Source of the DNA: Mageeibacillus sp. UBA6976
GTDB lineage: Bacteria; Bacillota; Clostridia; Saccharofermentanales; Saccharofermentanaceae
Direction of reading: 5' to 3'
NCBI GenBank assembly: GCA_002450155.1
Contig: DJYO01000009.1
Location: 105,841-169,840 of the forward strand
DNA: 64,000 nt
The position numbers and the translations under genes were made by a program. Shown here piece by piece: positions 33,751 through 41,632 of this stretch. Every line of letters starts with the position of its first letter. Position 1 is the stretch's first letter. The notes under the pieces are model-generated. The model saw only the letters and a list, made by a program, of their open reading frames with translations, searched no databases and had not been told where the DNA came from.

Positions 33751-33795
33751 TTAACGTGAGCGTTTTTGTCATTTTTTCAAAATCGCTAACGTTAA
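33751..33795. repeat. Inverted repeat upstream of the DUF4143 ATPase gene
   Basis: TTAACGTGAGCG (33751-33762) and CGCTAACGTTAA (33784-33795) are 12-bp inverted arms with one mismatch and a 21-bp AT-rich spacer. The spacing of about three helical turns suits two dimers or a looped operator. The ATPase itself or another factor could bind here. Confidence 0.55.
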
Positions 33796-33861
33796 ATTGT
33801 TACCGACGATAGAAATGTATGCCAAACCTTTTATTTTTCAATGGTTTCAGGAGATCGTTAA

Positions 33862-34347
33862 TTATACAAGCTCTATAAAGTAAGGACAGATGTTTACATA
33901 TCCTCCATCCTTTGTCCTGAAGCCCCCGGTGATCGTACCAAGCTGCTTAAAGCCAAGCCTCTCATAGAGGTGCCTTGCATGGATGTTGGATTCTACGACT
34001 GCGTTAAACTGTAATACCCTGAAGCCCTTAGCCGCGCTCTGGATCAGGCAGTCCTTTACAAGAGCTTCGCCTATGTGCCTGCCCCTTATATCAGATCTGA
34101 CGCAGTAGCTGGCATTGCAGATATGTCCGCATCTTCCGACATTGTTCGGATGCAGGATATAAAGGCCCAGGATCTTACCATCCTCATCTTCTGCAACACC
34201 TGTGTATGTCTGACCGGCGAAAAAACTGCGGGCTTCTTCCGGAGTAAGTGGCTCTTCCTGAGGGAAAGCTATCCCTCCCTCGACCACTTCGTTCCAGATG
34301 AGCCTCATCTGCTCAAGATCTGATTCCCTGTAACATCTGATATTCAT
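33862..34347 (-). CDS. GNAT-family N-acetyltransferase
   Basis: A protein of 161 residues. The ATG at 34347 follows AAGAGG; an earlier start at 34380 would overlap the Nudix gene. The acetyl-CoA binding motif is seen as RSDIRGRHIGEALVKDCL near 92-110, with the C-terminal NIHARHLYERLGF typical of amino-group acetylases of the PhnO/YhhY kind. The substrate is unknown. It starts ten bases after the Nudix gene stop, in one operon with it and the HD gene. Confidence 0.87.
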   Translation of the reverse strand: MNIRCYRESDLEQMRLIWNEVVEGGIAFPQEEPLTPEEARSFFAGQTYTGVAEDEDGKILGLYILHPNNVGRCGHICNASYCVRSDIRGRHIGEALVKDCLIQSAAKGFRVLQFNAVVESNIHARHLYERLGFKQLGTITGGFRTKDGGYVNICPYFIELV

Positions 34348-34357
34348 GCTAAACCTC

Positions 34358-34840
34358 TTAGTAAATATTGGTCTTGGCATCTGTCAAGACCTCGCCTGAG
34401 TAAGTAAGCTTAAGCGTAAAAAAGCCTATATTCCCGGCGTCAAGGAGTTCAAACATCTTCTTGTCCCCTTCCCATATAGGAAGATCAGAAACCCTGTCCT
34501 TGGGGACCCAGATAAGTTCTCCTTCGTCGCAAGGTTTGAGGGGAGTATCGGCTGCTTTAAGAGATGCAGTAAACACATGCATATATTCAGGCTCGCATAT
34601 ATCGTTTACAAAGGTAACAAGCCCCCTGTAGGAGAAGTCCTCTATATCTGACATCTTTAGTCCGGATTCTTCGTAAAGTTCTCTTAAAACGCAGTCTTCG
34701 GGCGATTCCCCGGTCTCGAAGTGACCTCCGATACCAAGATACTTGGCATAGTTAAAGTCGCCTTTGCGGGTCTTCTTGATGAAGAGATACCTATCCTCTG
34801 AGGTGATATAGATGAGCGTCGTGAGATTGCTGAGACGCAA
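34358..34840 (-). CDS. Nudix hydrolase (MutT-like)
   Basis: A protein of 160 residues with a TTG start behind GGAG, three bases after the HD gene. The Nudix box is complete: GGHFETGES...RELYEESGL near 38-60. It probably hydrolyses nucleoside diphosphate derivatives such as 8-oxo-dGTP, but the specificity is not readable. Confidence 0.87.
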   Translation of the reverse strand: MRLSNLTTLIYITSEDRYLFIKKTRKGDFNYAKYLGIGGHFETGESPEDCVLRELYEESGLKMSDIEDFSYRGLVTFVNDICEPEYMHVFTASLKAADTPLKPCDEGELIWVPKDRVSDLPIWEGDKKMFELLDAGNIGFFTLKLTYSGEVLTDAKTNIY

Positions 34841-34842
34841 GA

Positions 34843-35427
34843 TCAGGACTCCTTCGCAGTTTCAGGTTCTCTATTGATGGTAAACTCACCTGAGGCAAGG
34901 CCTATGCGGTAGTTGACTCTGTAGATAAGATAGGACGATATGTCGATCTTGAATGTCTCACAGATAGCACACCACTTGTCTGCCAGGCAGATTATGACTG
35001 ACTCCCTGTAGCGCGGAGGTACCAGTGTAAGGGGGAACATATGCTTAGAGATTATGTCCCTCTCTATATCGTTAAGCCCAAAATCGCGCTCTGCATTCTT
35101 CATTGCAATACCAGGATGGGTAAAGCCATGTATCCTGTGGGCAGGATCCGGATCGTGCCAGTCGTATAGGAAATAGTCGTGGAGCAGAGCGCCTCTTACA
35201 AGGCTTGTCCTGTCACACTTGATATGGAATCTGTTCTCTAAGAAGTATGAGATAAGGAGAGAATACTTGGCAACTGATACGCAGTGTTCGAAGACACTCG
35301 TGGTCCCGTGCTGTGTAAACTTCTTCATCTGCTGACCTTCAGGGCTTAGGATAATATCCTTGCCACGGGTAAAAAGGTCCTTGGCGAGCTTATATTCGGT
35401 AATCTGTTTAGATGTGCTTAAAGCCAT
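34843..35427 (-). CDS. HD-domain phosphohydrolase
   Basis: A protein of 194 residues with ATG at 35427 behind AGGAG. The metal ligands of the HD superfamily appear as FEHCVSVAKYSL, LLHDYFLYDWH and CLADKW. It belongs to the small clostridial HD proteins near YedJ, with unknown substrate, perhaps a nucleotide. It is first in a three-gene set with Nudix and GNAT genes, which suggests nucleotide or metabolite clean-up. Confidence 0.83.
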   Translation of the reverse strand: MALSTSKQITEYKLAKDLFTRGKDIILSPEGQQMKKFTQHGTTSVFEHCVSVAKYSLLISYFLENRFHIKCDRTSLVRGALLHDYFLYDWHDPDPAHRIHGFTHPGIAMKNAERDFGLNDIERDIISKHMFPLTLVPPRYRESVIICLADKWCAICETFKIDISSYLIYRVNYRIGLASGEFTINREPETAKES

Positions 35428-35564
35428 TCGATCTCCTAACAATAGATCTTCTTAACTTGCCTATGTGATTATACTATTAACCGCATATAAATGCACCATC
35501 AAATTATTAAATTTGCAAGGCATATGACAGATTTTTTGTGCAAAACAGTTAAAATTCGCCTTAT

Positions 35565-36935
35565 ATGTCTACTGCAGTTACAAAGAACAGATCTTCGGTC
35601 GATATGACACACGGCAGCGAGCTCAAGGTGATCCTTGGGTTTGCTCTTCCTTTGTTCCTGAGTAACCTCCTGCAGCAATGTTATTCTCTTGCCGATATCG
35701 CCATCATAGGCAACACTCTGGGCGATGAGGCCCTCACTGCCATAGGCGCAGTAACCACAATAGTAGATCTCTATAACTCTCTGATGTTCGGTATGAGCTC
35801 AGGATTCTCTGTTGTTCTCGCCAAGTATTTCGGCTCAAGAGATGCTGCACTTTTGCGCAAGGCAACATTTAATACCATTTTTCTGTCTCTTATCTGGGCA
35901 GTTGCGGTAACGTTTGTGGGAGTTATCACCTTAAAGCCGATGATGAGGCTCCTTAACACGCCCGAGTCCGTCTTCGATACAGGATATCAGTATGCGATCA
36001 TAATGATCTCCCTGCTTGTCTTTATGTTTGCCTATAATGTTCTGTCTTCAATGCTCAGAGCGATCGGCAATTCCAGAGCTCCTCTGTACTTCCTGATAGT
36101 TACAGTTATCCTTAATATCCTTCTGGACCTTCTTTTTGTAGTCGTACTTGGCAGAGGACTTAAAGGCGCTGCCATAGCAACAGTATTAAGCCAGGCCATA
36201 TCCTCTGTCATATGTCTTATCTACATAGTCAAATGCGTCCCTGAACTCAGATTCGGACAGAGTGATGTGAAAGTCGATAAGGCGATCTTATCTGACCTCT
36301 TCTCTGCAGGCATCTCATTTGCCCTGATGTTCTCTGTTGTAAATGTGGGCACGATAGTCCTGCAGGGAGCCATAAACGGTCTTGGTAAAGGGATAATCGC
36401 AGCTCACACAACAGCCCGCAAGATCTGCTCTCTTTGCATGATGCTCCTGGGAACCCTTGCTAATTCAATGGCTACCTTTGCAGGCCAGAACCACGGAGCC
36501 GGCAGATATGACAGGATAAAAACAGGCCTTCGCAAGACCCTGTTTGTAAGTATGGGAGTAGCTTCCTTCGAGATCCTGATGATCTACCTTTTGGGCAGAC
36601 TCCTGGTAAGGCTCATATCCGGCTCTTCCAACCCGGAGATAATAGATAATGCGGTTTTCTATCTGAGATTTGACCTGCCATTCTACTATGTACTTGCGAT
36701 CCTGCTCATAACAAGGAGCACCCTCCAGGGCTTAGGCTCCAAGGTCACACCTATAATCGCCTCCATAATGGAACTGCTCCTTAAGGTGCTTACGGCAAAA
36801 GTGCTGGTAAAGCTTTTCGCTTATACGGGGGTTGCCATGTGCGAGCCGCTGATATGGTCATTGTGCGCGGTCTATATACTGATCGTATTTGCAATGGATA
36901 AAAAGATCAGAGTGGATAAGTCTTCCGGATCTTAA
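35565..36935 (+). CDS. MATE-family efflux transporter
   Basis: A protein of 456 residues with twelve membrane helices in two repeats, the usual MATE length. The MATE pattern PLFLSNLLQQCYSLADIAII opens the first helix, and a related QGAINGLGKGIIAA segment begins the second half. It exports organic cations or drugs driven by ion gradients. There is no SD; TAAAAT lies nine bases before the ATG, so the mRNA may have almost no leader. It converges with the glycosyltransferase gene and overlaps it by 29 bp. Confidence 0.92.
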   Translation: MSTAVTKNRSSVDMTHGSELKVILGFALPLFLSNLLQQCYSLADIAIIGNTLGDEALTAIGAVTTIVDLYNSLMFGMSSGFSVVLAKYFGSRDAALLRKATFNTIFLSLIWAVAVTFVGVITLKPMMRLLNTPESVFDTGYQYAIIMISLLVFMFAYNVLSSMLRAIGNSRAPLYFLIVTVILNILLDLLFVVVLGRGLKGAAIATVLSQAISSVICLIYIVKCVPELRFGQSDVKVDKAILSDLFSAGISFALMFSVVNVGTIVLQGAINGLGKGIIAAHTTARKICSLCMMLLGTLANSMATFAGQNHGAGRYDRIKTGLRKTLFVSMGVASFEILMIYLLGRLLVRLISGSSNPEIIDNAVFYLRFDLPFYYVLAILLITRSTLQGLGSKVTPIIASIMELLLKVLTAKVLVKLFAYTGVAMCEPLIWSLCAVYILIVFAMDKKIRVDKSSGS

Positions 36936-37635
36936 GGTTCCACCAGATCTTCCAGGTGTCGGTAAACATCTTGAAGACATCCTTGAACCTGATCCTGCCG
37001 AAGGAAGTATTCCTTGAATAATCCAGTTTAACGGGCATCTCTATGAGTTTCTTGCCGCCTCTTGAAGCAAGAGCCAGCATCTCGATGTCGAAGGCATATC
37101 CCGTGATCTTCTGAATGGGGGCTACCTTCCTTACAAGCTCTCCCCTGTATAGCTTAAGTCCCGTCTGGGTATCGTGGCACTTAAGTCCGAACAATACCTT
37201 CAGCAGGCAAAAGTATCCGAAGGAGACAAACTTACGGGCAAAAGGGTATTCGAGCTCTGAGTCCTTATGCATCTTGGAGCCGATAACGATGTCGGCGTCC
37301 TCCTGCTCCATAGCCCTGACAAAACCTTCGATAAGATCGGGAGACAGATCAAGATCGGCATCAATAAAGCCTACTATCGATCCTCTTGAATGCTTGACGC
37401 CCTCGCAGATTGCTCCGCCCTTACCGCGGTTTACTTCATAGCCACAGGGAACAATGTGAAGGTCTGATCCGGCGGCCTCTTCTATCTCGCTGCCGGTCGT
37501 ATCCCGGGAACCGTCATTAACGGCCAATATCTCGTAGTCATCCCCTGCAAAGCTTCCGACAGCTTTGCTTATTACAGCTAAGTTATCTCTGATATGTCCC
37601 GCCTCGTTGTAGGCAGGAACTATAATGCTCAGCAT
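36907..37635 (-). CDS. Family 2 glycosyltransferase (dolichyl-phosphate glucosyltransferase-like)
   Basis: A protein of 242 residues. The GT-A fold shows IIVPAYNEAGHI at the start, NDGSRD near 42, and the DxD metal site FIDADLDL near 95. DTQTGLKLYRGELV and the downstream region match the polyprenyl-phosphate glucosyl/mannosyl transferase type. It has no membrane helix of its own, unlike GtrB. The likely role is transfer of a sugar to a polyprenyl phosphate for surface glycans. Confidence 0.88.
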   Translation of the reverse strand: MLSIIVPAYNEAGHIRDNLAVISKAVGSFAGDDYEILAVNDGSRDTTGSEIEEAAGSDLHIVPCGYEVNRGKGGAICEGVKHSRGSIVGFIDADLDLSPDLIEGFVRAMEQEDADIVIGSKMHKDSELEYPFARKFVSFGYFCLLKVLFGLKCHDTQTGLKLYRGELVRKVAPIQKITGYAFDIEMLALASRGGKKLIEMPVKLDYSRNTSFGRIRFKDVFKMFTDTWKIWWNLKIRKTYPL

Positions 37636-37710
37636 CAGATCCGCATGTCCCTTCGTCTTTAGGATTTTGCCGCAGGTATTTTATCACAGATAATCCACAG
37701 GGCGCTACTG

Positions 37711-37965
37711 TCAAAGCGCTTCCTTAGCCTTGAGCACTGCGATAGCCAGCTGATCTGCGCATGAGGTGCCCTTAAAGCCGCAGATATTGCCCTTAAGCTT
37801 ACCTGCGATCTCATCTGCTGTCATACCGTCACAGAGTTTGGATACAGCCTTGAGATTGCCGTTGCAGCCTCCGTCAAATACTATGTTTGAGACCTTGCCA
37901 TCTTCGCTGATATCAAATTCAAGATTGTAGGCGCATACGCCCTCCGGTCTAAACTTATAATGCAT
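37711..37965 (-). CDS. TSCPD-domain protein (TIGR03905-like)
   Basis: A protein of 84 residues. The conserved TSCPD-type motif reads GFKGTSCADQLAIAV, with FDGGCNGNLKAVSKLCDGM before it. These are the usual features of the small family related to the C-terminus of vitamin B12-dependent ribonucleotide reductases. The role is unknown, possibly metal or nucleotide binding. It starts nine bases after the GatD-like gene, so it is translated from the same message. Confidence 0.85.
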   Translation of the reverse strand: MHYKFRPEGVCAYNLEFDISEDGKVSNIVFDGGCNGNLKAVSKLCDGMTADEIAGKLKGNICGFKGTSCADQLAIAVLKAKEAL

Positions 37966-37974
37966 ATTGCCCCC

Positions 37975-38724
37975 TTATCCGTATGTGAATCCTATGGTAG
38001 GATCCCTGTATTCCTTGCATCTTAATTCAAACGATTCCATGGATTCCTTCTCAAAGAGAGGGCGGCACCCGTCAAGTCCCAGGAAATCCAAAGCCTTCTT
38101 TGTGAGGAGCGGATTTAATATGAACAGAGGTCCTATAAGATATGTTGCAAGGAAGTTATTGTACCTGTAGCCTTCCTCCTTGGTAGTCTTGTTTATACCA
38201 TCGCCGCGCTCAGCGGTAAAAAGTCCCTCCGGCTTGGGGAACACGCTCTGCCTCTTATCCTCGTCTATAAAGAAGGACAGCCCGAACAGACTCTTATATC
38301 CAACTACATCGATATCCTTGAACTGGCCTATCCAAAGGGAGTTATATCTGTGCATCATGTGCCTCTCGGCATAAGTCGGGAAAAGCCCCAGACAGGGGAT
38401 CTTAGTCCCGTCCTCAAGGAGGATATATTCGCCGAAGATCTCTATTGCATTGCCTGTTATAAGGAATAACTGTCCACGTTTTATGAGCTCTGCTATCCTG
38501 TCCTTGTAGGGAGTAAGAGCCTTGACCACAAGCTCCTGCCCTGCTTCCGTCGTTGTGCCCATATAGATCATGGCGATGTCGTCATGCTCTGCAAAATAAG
38601 GCACTGATTTAAGATCGGTGTTAATGACCTCTATGGCGCCATCCGAAGAACGCCTCAGGTATTCTACATTCTGAAGTTCTGCATAAAGACAGCAGATCTC
38701 AGGGAATAAAACTTCTATCTTCAT
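37975..38724 (-). CDS. GatD-like class I amidotransferase subunit lacking catalytic Cys and His
   Basis: A protein of 249 residues. The family shape of GatD is clear: the elbow region FLITGNAIEIFGEY, the GLGLFPTYAE segment and YRYNNFLATYLIGP. In active GatD the elbow reads ICGG with the nucleophile Cys, and the end reads HGP with the catalytic His. Here these are Thr90 and Ile197. It is therefore unlikely to hydrolyse glutamine. It overlaps the MurT-like gene by four bases (ATGA), so the pair is kept together and may form a complex with a changed ammonia source or purpose. Confidence 0.85.
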   Translation of the reverse strand: MKIEVLFPEICCLYAELQNVEYLRRSSDGAIEVINTDLKSVPYFAEHDDIAMIYMGTTTEAGQELVVKALTPYKDRIAELIKRGQLFLITGNAIEIFGEYILLEDGTKIPCLGLFPTYAERHMMHRYNSLWIGQFKDIDVVGYKSLFGLSFFIDEDKRQSVFPKPEGLFTAERGDGINKTTKEEGYRYNNFLATYLIGPLFILNPLLTKKALDFLGLDGCRPLFEKESMESFELRCKEYRDPTIGFTYG

Positions 38725-40109
38725 TTGTCATCACCTATCCCTTCGATCTTGCGGCATCTCTCCTTGATTATGTTCCTGCAGTCATCTACCAGATCAAAGG
38801 CATCGATCCCGCAGAATACATAGACATCGTCACCGGATTTAAGTTCAAATTCTCTTGCTGCCCTGCGCTCGTCAATGTCGCAGTGTATCTTCTCTTCCGG
38901 TACTCCGGCATAAAGTAGTCTCAGTTTAAAATCCAGGGCTCTCGGGCCTGTGCAGACACACATATCGATGAGAGGATCGTTCATCATCTCGAAGTCGCAG
39001 TCATACATCCAGCAGGTATTCTCTGACCAGTCTCTCTTATCCGTGTAGCAGGAGATAAGGAGGAACAGTCTCTTATGCCCGGGCAGGCGCCTTACATAAT
39101 CCGTGGCTCTTGTGACAGCCAGGGCGTTCATCTCCTTGGCAAGCTGCTGTGTGACGGACATGGTGCCTATCTGCTCCCTGTTAAATCTGGACTTAGGTAC
39201 CTCTATCTTATCCATCATGGTCTTAAGCTCATCAACGGGAGTGCCCAGCTCTCTGAACAGAGCTGCCACCATTACCGCATTATAGATATTAAATATACTG
39301 TCATTGGGGATATGGTATGTGCCGGTCCCCTCCTTGTCAGTGATCTTGACCGTCATATTCTCGTAGTCGATGTCATGACCGGAATAATCATAGTCGTGAG
39401 ACTTGAAGGAACAATCGGGACAATGAGCCTTGCCGATGTGGTGATATCTTCTGTAATCATAGACCAGCTTGCTCCCGCAGACAGGACAGATCCTCATATC
39501 ATTGATGAGATTCTCACATTCGGTTACATCTGTTGGCAGTTTCTCGATGCCGCAATAGACCCTGGGGTTTCCGGGTGCTACACGGCTTGATATCAGGTCA
39601 TCGGCATTAACGATAAGTTTACTCTTATCCGGTATATTCTGAGTCAGGATCCAGGCGATATAATCCGGATGAGCATTACGCATTATCGAGTCCCTGAACA
39701 GATTGGTAATTACTATATAATCAGGTTTTACATGGGGGAAGATCCTTGGAGCGGATCTCTCGTCCACTTCGAGTACTGCGATGGATGCTTTGGTCCTGCC
39801 GCTAAGCTTGGCTCCTTCCAGAAGACAGGAGCTGATGCCCGCCTCAAGATTGGAACCATACCTGTTGCAAATGACCTTTTTGCCCTGAACTGCAAAGGCA
39901 TCGCAGATCATGTTGGAGCACGTTGTCTTGCCGTTGGTTCCCGTAACACAGATGATAAGCTCGGGCTTGCCTATCCTCGCAAGAAAGTCGGGACAGAGTT
40001 TAACTGCCAGCTTGCCCGGAAAGTTCGTGCCGTTATGCTTAGTTATCCTCAGCGCCAGGATCGACAGCTTGGAGAGCCAAAGCGCAAAATAAAATCTGAT
40101 CTTACCCAA
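38721..40109 (-). CDS. murT: MurT-like Mur ligase (lipid II isoglutaminyl synthase partner)
   Basis: A protein of 462 residues with a TTG start 4 bases from GGAGGTAGAAA. The Mur ligase P-loop is GTNGKTT near 56-62. A MurT-type zinc ribbon is inserted in the central domain (CPVCGSKL...CPDCSF). The C-terminal DUF1727-like domain carries CYTDKRDWSENTCWMYD. MurT binds lipid II and ATP and amidates D-Glu using ammonia from GatD. Because the GatD partner lacks catalytic residues, the ammonia donor here is in question. Confidence 0.88.
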   Translation of the reverse strand: MGKIRFYFALWLSKLSILALRITKHNGTNFPGKLAVKLCPDFLARIGKPELIICVTGTNGKTTCSNMICDAFAVQGKKVICNRYGSNLEAGISSCLLEGAKLSGRTKASIAVLEVDERSAPRIFPHVKPDYIVITNLFRDSIMRNAHPDYIAWILTQNIPDKSKLIVNADDLISSRVAPGNPRVYCGIEKLPTDVTECENLINDMRICPVCGSKLVYDYRRYHHIGKAHCPDCSFKSHDYDYSGHDIDYENMTVKITDKEGTGTYHIPNDSIFNIYNAVMVAALFRELGTPVDELKTMMDKIEVPKSRFNREQIGTMSVTQQLAKEMNALAVTRATDYVRRLPGHKRLFLLISCYTDKRDWSENTCWMYDCDFEMMNDPLIDMCVCTGPRALDFKLRLLYAGVPEEKIHCDIDERRAAREFELKSGDDVYVFCGIDAFDLVDDCRNIIKERCRKIEGIGDDK

Positions 40110-40171
40110 TTTCTACCTCCAAAGATAAAACATAAACATTATACTCTAATTCCCTCATCTAAAAATCCCTG

Positions 40172-40200
40172 TTTACAAATCCCGATTCATTTTATATAAT
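40172..40200 (+). promoter_or_regulatory. Promoter of the pheA leader
   Basis: TTTACA (40172-40177), a 17-bp spacer and TATAAT (40195-40200). The start should fall at about 40207-40208, the first base of the leader peptide ATG. Confidence 0.8.
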
Positions 40201-40207
40201 CACGCTC

Positions 40208-40261
40208 ATGATGAACATTTGGTCTACAAGCTTTAACTTTTGGTTTTTTGCCTTTACATAA
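40208..40261 (+). CDS. pheL: Phe-rich leader peptide of pheA
   Basis: The 17-residue frame reads MMNIWSTSFNFWFFAFT: five Phe and two Trp, with four Phe codons in the last seven. No SD precedes it, but the promoter places the transcription start at the ATG, so it should be translated as a leaderless message. It is followed by mutually exclusive antiterminator and terminator arms. This is the logic of classic pheA/trp leader attenuation, seldom described in Clostridia, where T-boxes are the norm. Confidence 0.8.
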   Translation: MMNIWSTSFNFWFFAFT

Positions 40262-40273
40262 AGACAATCCATA

Positions 40274-40347
40274 TTTCACTGCCTGTAGATACACTTGTAA
40301 GATAGAATAAAATATTGAGCCCCGCAGTGAAAGTTGCGGGGCTTTTT
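40274..40347 (+). terminator. pheA attenuator: antiterminator arm and terminator
   Basis: The terminator is GCCCCGCA (40319-40326), an 8-base loop, TGCGGGGC (40335-40342) and TTTTT. Its 5' half plus loop, GCAGTGAAA (40324-40332), is perfectly complementary to TTTCACTGC (40274-40282), 13 bases after the leader peptide stop. Ribosome stalling at Phe codons should favour this antiterminator, while fast translation through the stop should cover it and allow termination. Confidence 0.85.
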
Positions 40348-40364
40348 GATATCAGGAGGATATT

Positions 40365-41495
40365 ATGACACAGAAAGAATCATCCAAGAGGATCGAACAG
40401 ATCGACGAAGAGATCGCAAGTCTCGTCGAGGAGAGACTCACCATCTGCAAGATCGCTGACAAGGATCTGACAAGATCCGAGATCGCCCTCAAGTGCAGAC
40501 GGTACGAAAGAGACTTCCTGTCTTCGCTTGCATCTAAGCACAGTCCCTACGACAACTATGAAAGAGTCTTATTCTCTACCTTATTCAGCCTTAATCATTC
40601 CTACAAGAATTCTAATTACGGCACCAACAAGGAGCTTGCTGAACAGATAAAAAGAGCTCTAGAGACCACTCCCAATGAATTTCCCAGATCAGCTATGGTC
40701 GCATGCCAGGGCATCGAAGGCGCCTATTCCCAGATCGCAACAGACAAGATCTTTAAGAATGCCAACATAATGTATTTCAGAACATTCGACGGTGTATTCC
40801 AGGCAGTTGAATCCGGCCTCAGCGAATACGGTATCCTCCCCATCGAGAACTCCTCGTATGGTTCAGTCACACAAGTATACGACCTTATGCTCGGTCATAA
40901 ATTCCATATCGTCAGAGACTATAAGCTCCGGATATCTCACAGGCTGCTTGCCAAACCCGGCACCAGGTTCGAAGATATCAAGGAAGTGTATTCCCATAAC
41001 CAGGCTATTGGTCAGTGCTCCCGTTTCCTTAAGGAGAACAGCAATATCAAGATAACGATCGTGGAGAACACCGCTGTTGCTGCTAAGACAGTAGCAGATT
41101 CTGACAGAACAGATGTAGCTGCCATCTCATCACCTGACTGCGCCTCTTTATATGGTCTTGAGATCATCAGGGAGGATATCCAGAACACAGATAACAACTA
41201 CACAAGATTCATCTGCATATCCAAGGATCTCAAGATCTTCCCCGGTGCATCCAAGACATCTATTATAATGGCCCTGGGTCATACACCCGGTGCTCTTGCA
41301 GATACACTTGCCAAGTTCTCATCCTTAGGACTTAATCTCACCAAGATCGAATCAAGGCCTGTAGCAGGATCTGACTTCGAATTCATGTTCTATCTTGACT
41401 TCGAAGCCCAGGTCTATTCTCCCGAGGTAGTAGACCTCTTATGCCAGCTTGATTCCGAGCCTACCAGATTTGCTTATCTTGGAACATATATCTGA
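40365..41495 (+). CDS. pheA: Bifunctional chorismate mutase / prephenate dehydratase
   Basis: A protein of 376 residues with SD AGGAGG. Residues 1-85 form a divergent AroQ-like helical domain (RIEQIDEEIASLVEERLTIC). The prephenate dehydratase domain spans about 110-285, with the TRF motif seen as NYTRFICISK and GIEGAYSQIA at its start. The ACT domain follows at 295-370 with LTKIESRP, the Phe-binding motif. It makes phenylpyruvate from chorismate and should be inhibited by Phe. Expression is governed by the leader attenuator. Confidence 0.93.
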   Translation: MTQKESSKRIEQIDEEIASLVEERLTICKIADKDLTRSEIALKCRRYERDFLSSLASKHSPYDNYERVLFSTLFSLNHSYKNSNYGTNKELAEQIKRALETTPNEFPRSAMVACQGIEGAYSQIATDKIFKNANIMYFRTFDGVFQAVESGLSEYGILPIENSSYGSVTQVYDLMLGHKFHIVRDYKLRISHRLLAKPGTRFEDIKEVYSHNQAIGQCSRFLKENSNIKITIVENTAVAAKTVADSDRTDVAAISSPDCASLYGLEIIREDIQNTDNNYTRFICISKDLKIFPGASKTSIIMALGHTPGALADTLAKFSSLGLNLTKIESRPVAGSDFEFMFYLDFEAQVYSPEVVDLLCQLDSEPTRFAYLGTYI

Positions 41496-41528
41496 AAAAC
41501 CGTAAGCTAAACAATTTAAAATGAATAT

Positions 41529-41567
41529 AAGGACTGACTCCTTGCCAGGCAAGGGATCAGTCCTTTT
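41529..41567 (+). terminator. Terminator of pheA
   Basis: AAGGACTGA and TCAGTCCTT arms, extended by CCTTGCC/GCAAGG, followed by TTTAG. Confidence 0.85.
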
Positions 41568-41583
41568 AGTTTGCATATAAAAA

Positions 41584-41609
41584 CCCGGAAGTTTTTGCTG
41601 ACTTCCGGG
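41584..41609 (-). terminator. Terminator of the pta-ackA operon
   Basis: CCCGGAAGT and ACTTCCGGG arms lie 24 bp beyond the ackA stop. On the minus strand TTTTTAT follows. Confidence 0.85.
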
Positions 41610-41632
41610 CTTAATCCTGATAAAGATTTAAC

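Noticed and set aside
40110..40364. T-box riboswitch upstream of pheA
   Set aside because: The T-box antiterminator core (GGGTGG-ACCGCG-like) is not found, and the region is too short. A leader-peptide attenuator explains it better.
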